Origin: an uncultured Eggerthellaceae bacterium
Lineage (GTDB): Bacteria > Actinomycetota > Coriobacteriia > Coriobacteriales > Eggerthellaceae
Reading direction: 5' to 3'
DNA: 64,000 nucleotides
Assembly: GCA_903789415.1 (NCBI GenBank)
Contig: CAIFEG010000002.1
Span: 83,730 to 147,729, forward strand
This document shows positions 62,024-64,000 of the stretch, one piece after another (the first letter of the stretch is position 1; every line of letters starts with the position of its first letter). The notes under the pieces are model-generated. The model worked only from the letters and a program-made list of their open reading frames with translations, did not search any database and was not told the DNA's origin. The position numbers and the translations under genes are program-made.

Positions 62024-63025
62024 ATGAATGCCATTATGACCACCGAATATCGAGCAATGGTCATGTTCTTTGCTTTTGTATTTGGATTATGTTCGTATTC
62101 CATCGGTAGAAATATATATGAAAACAGGAAACGTCATCGTTTGATACATCGTCAAGCATGTCTGTTAGAAAAAACTGGGAAACAATATCGCCAGAGTTTA
62201 GACAGTGCGATTCTCGATTTCATTCGGCGAAATTCGCTTGGACGACAGCATGATGCATTTTATTCTGCCGAAAAAAATTTCCATATCGGTAAACATGGCA
62301 GAGGTAGACATGGCGTATGGTCGAGCCATTTTTCGTTACGGAATTCGCTTCTTCAAAAAATACAAAGACGCATCCTAGAAGCAGGTCAAGAAAGCTCAAC
62401 AAACGTTCAAGGAGTACTCAATGCGAGTGTGGCGCTCGCTCTCTTCACTGCAATTATTTTTGGTGCGGTTGGCCTTACAATCTCGACGACTATGGCAGGA
62501 TTTGGTTTCGCCGGTGGATTAGCCATTGGAGCGTTTCTTCCCCTACAAACTCTGAAGCGTGAGGGCGAAAAGCGAAACCGAGAAATAGAACGCGGGCTTT
62601 CTGAATTTATAGATGTAATCTGTGTTGGTTTGCATAGCGGTCTCACGTTTGATCGATCTCTCAGCCTTTATTGCAAATTTTTCCATACTGAATTTTCTGA
62701 ACGTTTGACGTGGGCTTATCAAGCTTGGTCTATTGGCATTACGACTCGTAAAGATGCTCTCCGTCATCTTGCATTGGGTTATGACTCAAAAACATTAGAA
62801 CAGGCATTTGAATGTGTGATTCGTTCTGCGACATTTGGGTCTCCTTTGGCAGAAAATCTTGAGAATTTTTCAATTCAAGCACGACGAAATCGTGAAGCAA
62901 AGTCAAAAGAGAAGGCTATGAAAGTTCCAGTCAAAATGATGGTCCCCATTGGCACATTACTCTTGCCTTCAATGCTTCTGCTTGTTTTAGGTCCAGCGCT
63001 TCTCAATCTTGCTTATGGTTTGTAG
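62024..63025 (+). CDS. tadC: Tad pilus inner-membrane protein TadC
   Basis: Second T2SSF-domain platform protein of the Tad machine. The 333-residue product has an N-terminal helix, a basic cytoplasmic segment, two helices near residues 125-180, the T2SSF core GLSEFIDVICVGLHSGLTFD and a C-terminal helix (MMVPIGTLLLPSMLLLV). GGAGGTG lies just before the ATG, which follows the tadB stop by one base. TadB and TadC pairs are the rule in Tad loci. Confidence 0.9.
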   Translation: MNAIMTTEYRAMVMFFAFVFGLCSYSIGRNIYENRKRHRLIHRQACLLEKTGKQYRQSLDSAILDFIRRNSLGRQHDAFYSAEKNFHIGKHGRGRHGVWSSHFSLRNSLLQKIQRRILEAGQESSTNVQGVLNASVALALFTAIIFGAVGLTISTTMAGFGFAGGLAIGAFLPLQTLKREGEKRNREIERGLSEFIDVICVGLHSGLTFDRSLSLYCKFFHTEFSERLTWAYQAWSIGITTRKDALRHLALGYDSKTLEQAFECVIRSATFGSPLAENLENFSIQARRNREAKSKEKAMKVPVKMMVPIGTLLLPSMLLLVLGPALLNLAYGL

Positions 63026-63070
63026 CTTCGTGAGTAAATAACAAAACCCATCGATAAAAAGGAGGAAACG

Positions 63071-63328
63071 ATGAGTTCAGCAAAAGAAACCATGTTAAAA
63101 AAGGGAACAGCGATCCGAGAAAGGGTGCACAATGCATCGACAAATTTGTACACCCGTGCGCGATGTTCTTTTATCTGCTTTCTCAAAGATGCAAAAGGTC
63201 AGGGTACAACCGAATATGCCATCCTTGTTGGTGTTCTAGTCGTTATTGCCTGTCTTGCGATTGCTGTTTTTAAACCTAAGATTCAGGAGCTTTGGGATGC
63301 GATCTCGGCAGGTATCAATGGCCTATGA
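63071..63328 (+). CDS. flp: Flp-type major pilin precursor
   Basis: Subunit of the Tad fibre. The 85-residue precursor has the Flp processing motif at G43|QGTTEY (Glu at +5, Tyr at +6) followed by the hydrophobic AILVGVLVVIACLAIAVF. The leader is 43 residues, much longer than the usual 10-25. The strong AAAAAGGAGGAAACG site suits high expression. The next gene starts inside its stop (ATGA). Confidence 0.88.
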   Translation: MSSAKETMLKKGTAIRERVHNASTNLYTRARCSFICFLKDAKGQGTTEYAILVGVLVVIACLAIAVFKPKIQELWDAISAGINGL

Positions 63329-63606
63329 AAACTGTCTTCAAAACGGCGCATAAAATGCAAGGCTTTATAAAGGCAGCGGCAAATCTATTTGGAAGAAAAC
63401 TTCATGTCTTTACTCATTCAGCTCGTGGTCAGTCGATGGTTGAATTTGTGATAGTATTCGCTGCCTTTATAGCCCTTGTTCTAGCGCTCGGCGCGCTTTG
63501 GCATCTCGGTGAAAGTGGGAAGCTTGTTGAACATGCAACGTCAAGTGCTTCGCACCATTTGAAACTTTCCGATCTTGGTGGGTGGGGAGATGTCTTGTCG
63601 TATTAA
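63325..63606 (+). CDS. TadE/F-like pseudopilin (first)
   Basis: Probable minor pilin of the Tad system. The 93-residue product has a 35-residue leader ending in G|QSMVEF (Glu at +5) and the hydrophobic helix VIVFAAFIALVLALGALW. The ATG at 63325 overlaps the flp stop; an upstream start at 63292 lies inside flp. TadE and TadF cannot be told apart here. It overlaps the next gene by 17 bases. Confidence 0.78.
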   Translation: MKTVFKTAHKMQGFIKAAANLFGRKLHVFTHSARGQSMVEFVIVFAAFIALVLALGALWHLGESGKLVEHATSSASHHLKLSDLGGWGDVLSY

Positions 63607-64000
63607 AGATGCGTTGCATCGAGCTGCCCAAAGAATAATTCACAATACTTCAGGACAATCAAGCGTCGAAGCAGCTTTTATCTTGCCTATGTTGTTCATT
63701 ACCTTACTTATTTTGATTCAACCAGGGATTATTTTGTATGACCGTATGGTAATGAATGCAGCCGCTGCAGAAGGATGCAGGTATTTGGCAACCTTTGCAC
63801 CGAGCGAGGGCATGAGTGGTCAACGCGCTCAAGAACTCATTGGTCGCAGACTTGGCGCAATTCCTGAGCAAGATTTGTTCCATGTTCATCAGCCTTGCTC
63901 ATACGAAATTGAACTATCAGGTGATGAGAATTCAGGGGAAGTTGGCGTTCGTATTTCTAATTCGATTAAGCCGTTGCCAATTCTAGGAATTGGAGCTTCT
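63590..64000 (+). CDS. TadE/F-like pseudopilin (second), truncated by window end
   Basis: An ATG at 63590, with GGTGGGGAG before it, opens a frame that stays open to the end of the window (137 codons). It has a 22-residue leader ending in SG|QSSVEAAFILP, a hydrophobic helix and then a mixed domain with YDRMVMNAAAAEGCRYLAT, as in TadE proteins. The 17-base overlap with the gene before it shows translational coupling. The 3' end is missing. Confidence 0.8.
   Translation, partial: MSCRIKDALHRAAQRIIHNTSGQSSVEAAFILPMLFITLLILIQPGIILYDRMVMNAAAAEGCRYLATFAPSEGMSGQRAQELIGRRLGAIPEQDLFHVHQPCSYEIELSGDENSGEVGVRISNSIKPLPILGIGAS

Overview
The window reads as chromosomal DNA of an actinobacterium of the class Coriobacteriia. 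This rests on gene order and architecture: pyrH-frr-uppS-cdsA-dxr-M50 protease-ispG-proS, a membrane-embedded LuxR regulator divergent from a Tat-exported flavoprotein, a lysyl-tRNA synthetase with a C-terminal HD domain, and a long ClpC. The genus is not fixed. Base composition is moderate, coding density is high, and there is no insertion sequence, prophage or CRISPR array. Most genes lie on the + strand.

Layout. 1-8.7 kb: pyrimidine, ribosome-recycling, isoprenoid and phospholipid genes (pyrH, frr, uppS, cdsA, dxr, rseP-like, ispG, proS). 8.7-13.4 kb: a HAD phosphatase, a U32 peptidase-family protein and a large DUF4012 membrane protein. 13.4-15.7 kb: three unrecognised genes forming the one accessory-looking island. 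15.8-21.3 kb: moeA-mogA, alr, a type-4 uracil-DNA glycosylase and folC, ending in a 12-bp minisatellite. 21.5-27.9 kb: PAP2 phosphatase (minus strand), SRP RNA, DedA protein, dnaX-ybaB-recR and a dGTPase-like HD protein. 28.3-35.0 kb: a desulfoferrodoxin, then pyk-rhaB and rhaA-rhaD-rhaM for L-rhamnose breakdown. 35.2-40.3 kb: LuxR sensor, flavoprotein and MFS sugar porter. 40.5-45.4 kb: hibernation factor, two NlpC/P60 hydrolases, tRNA-Pro, tatA, greA. 45.8-55.5 kb: lysS-HD, clpC, ispD-ispF, cysE-cysS. 55.6-64 kb: a choice-of-anchor-A-like surface protein and the first part of a Tad pilus locus (cpaB, cpaE, cpaF, tadB, tadC, a Flp pilin and two TadE/F-like pseudopilins); the last gene runs off the end.

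How the genes work together. Dxr, IspD, IspF and IspG are four enzymes of the MEP isoprenoid route; UppS and CdsA use its product and phosphatidate for envelope synthesis. DnaX, YbaB, RecR and the UDG serve replication and repair. RhaM, RhaA, RhaB and RhaD convert L-rhamnose to DHAP and lactaldehyde, with pyruvate kinase cotranscribed with rhaB. CysE and CysS pair cysteine synthesis with its charging. The Tat translocase (tatA) could serve at least two proteins here with twin-arginine leaders.

The most original signals are these. (1) At many gene 3' ends, short direct duplications include or follow the stop codon (pyrH, rseP, folC, lysS, greA and others); some stay in frame with the gene. (2) The M50 protease lacks a PDZ domain but has a roughly 80-residue winged-helix-like insertion. 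(3) The LysRS is fused to a complete HD-hydrolase module. (4) The desulfoferrodoxin has Arg where an iron-ligand His is expected. (5) Low-complexity tails or inserts are appended to many housekeeping enzymes.
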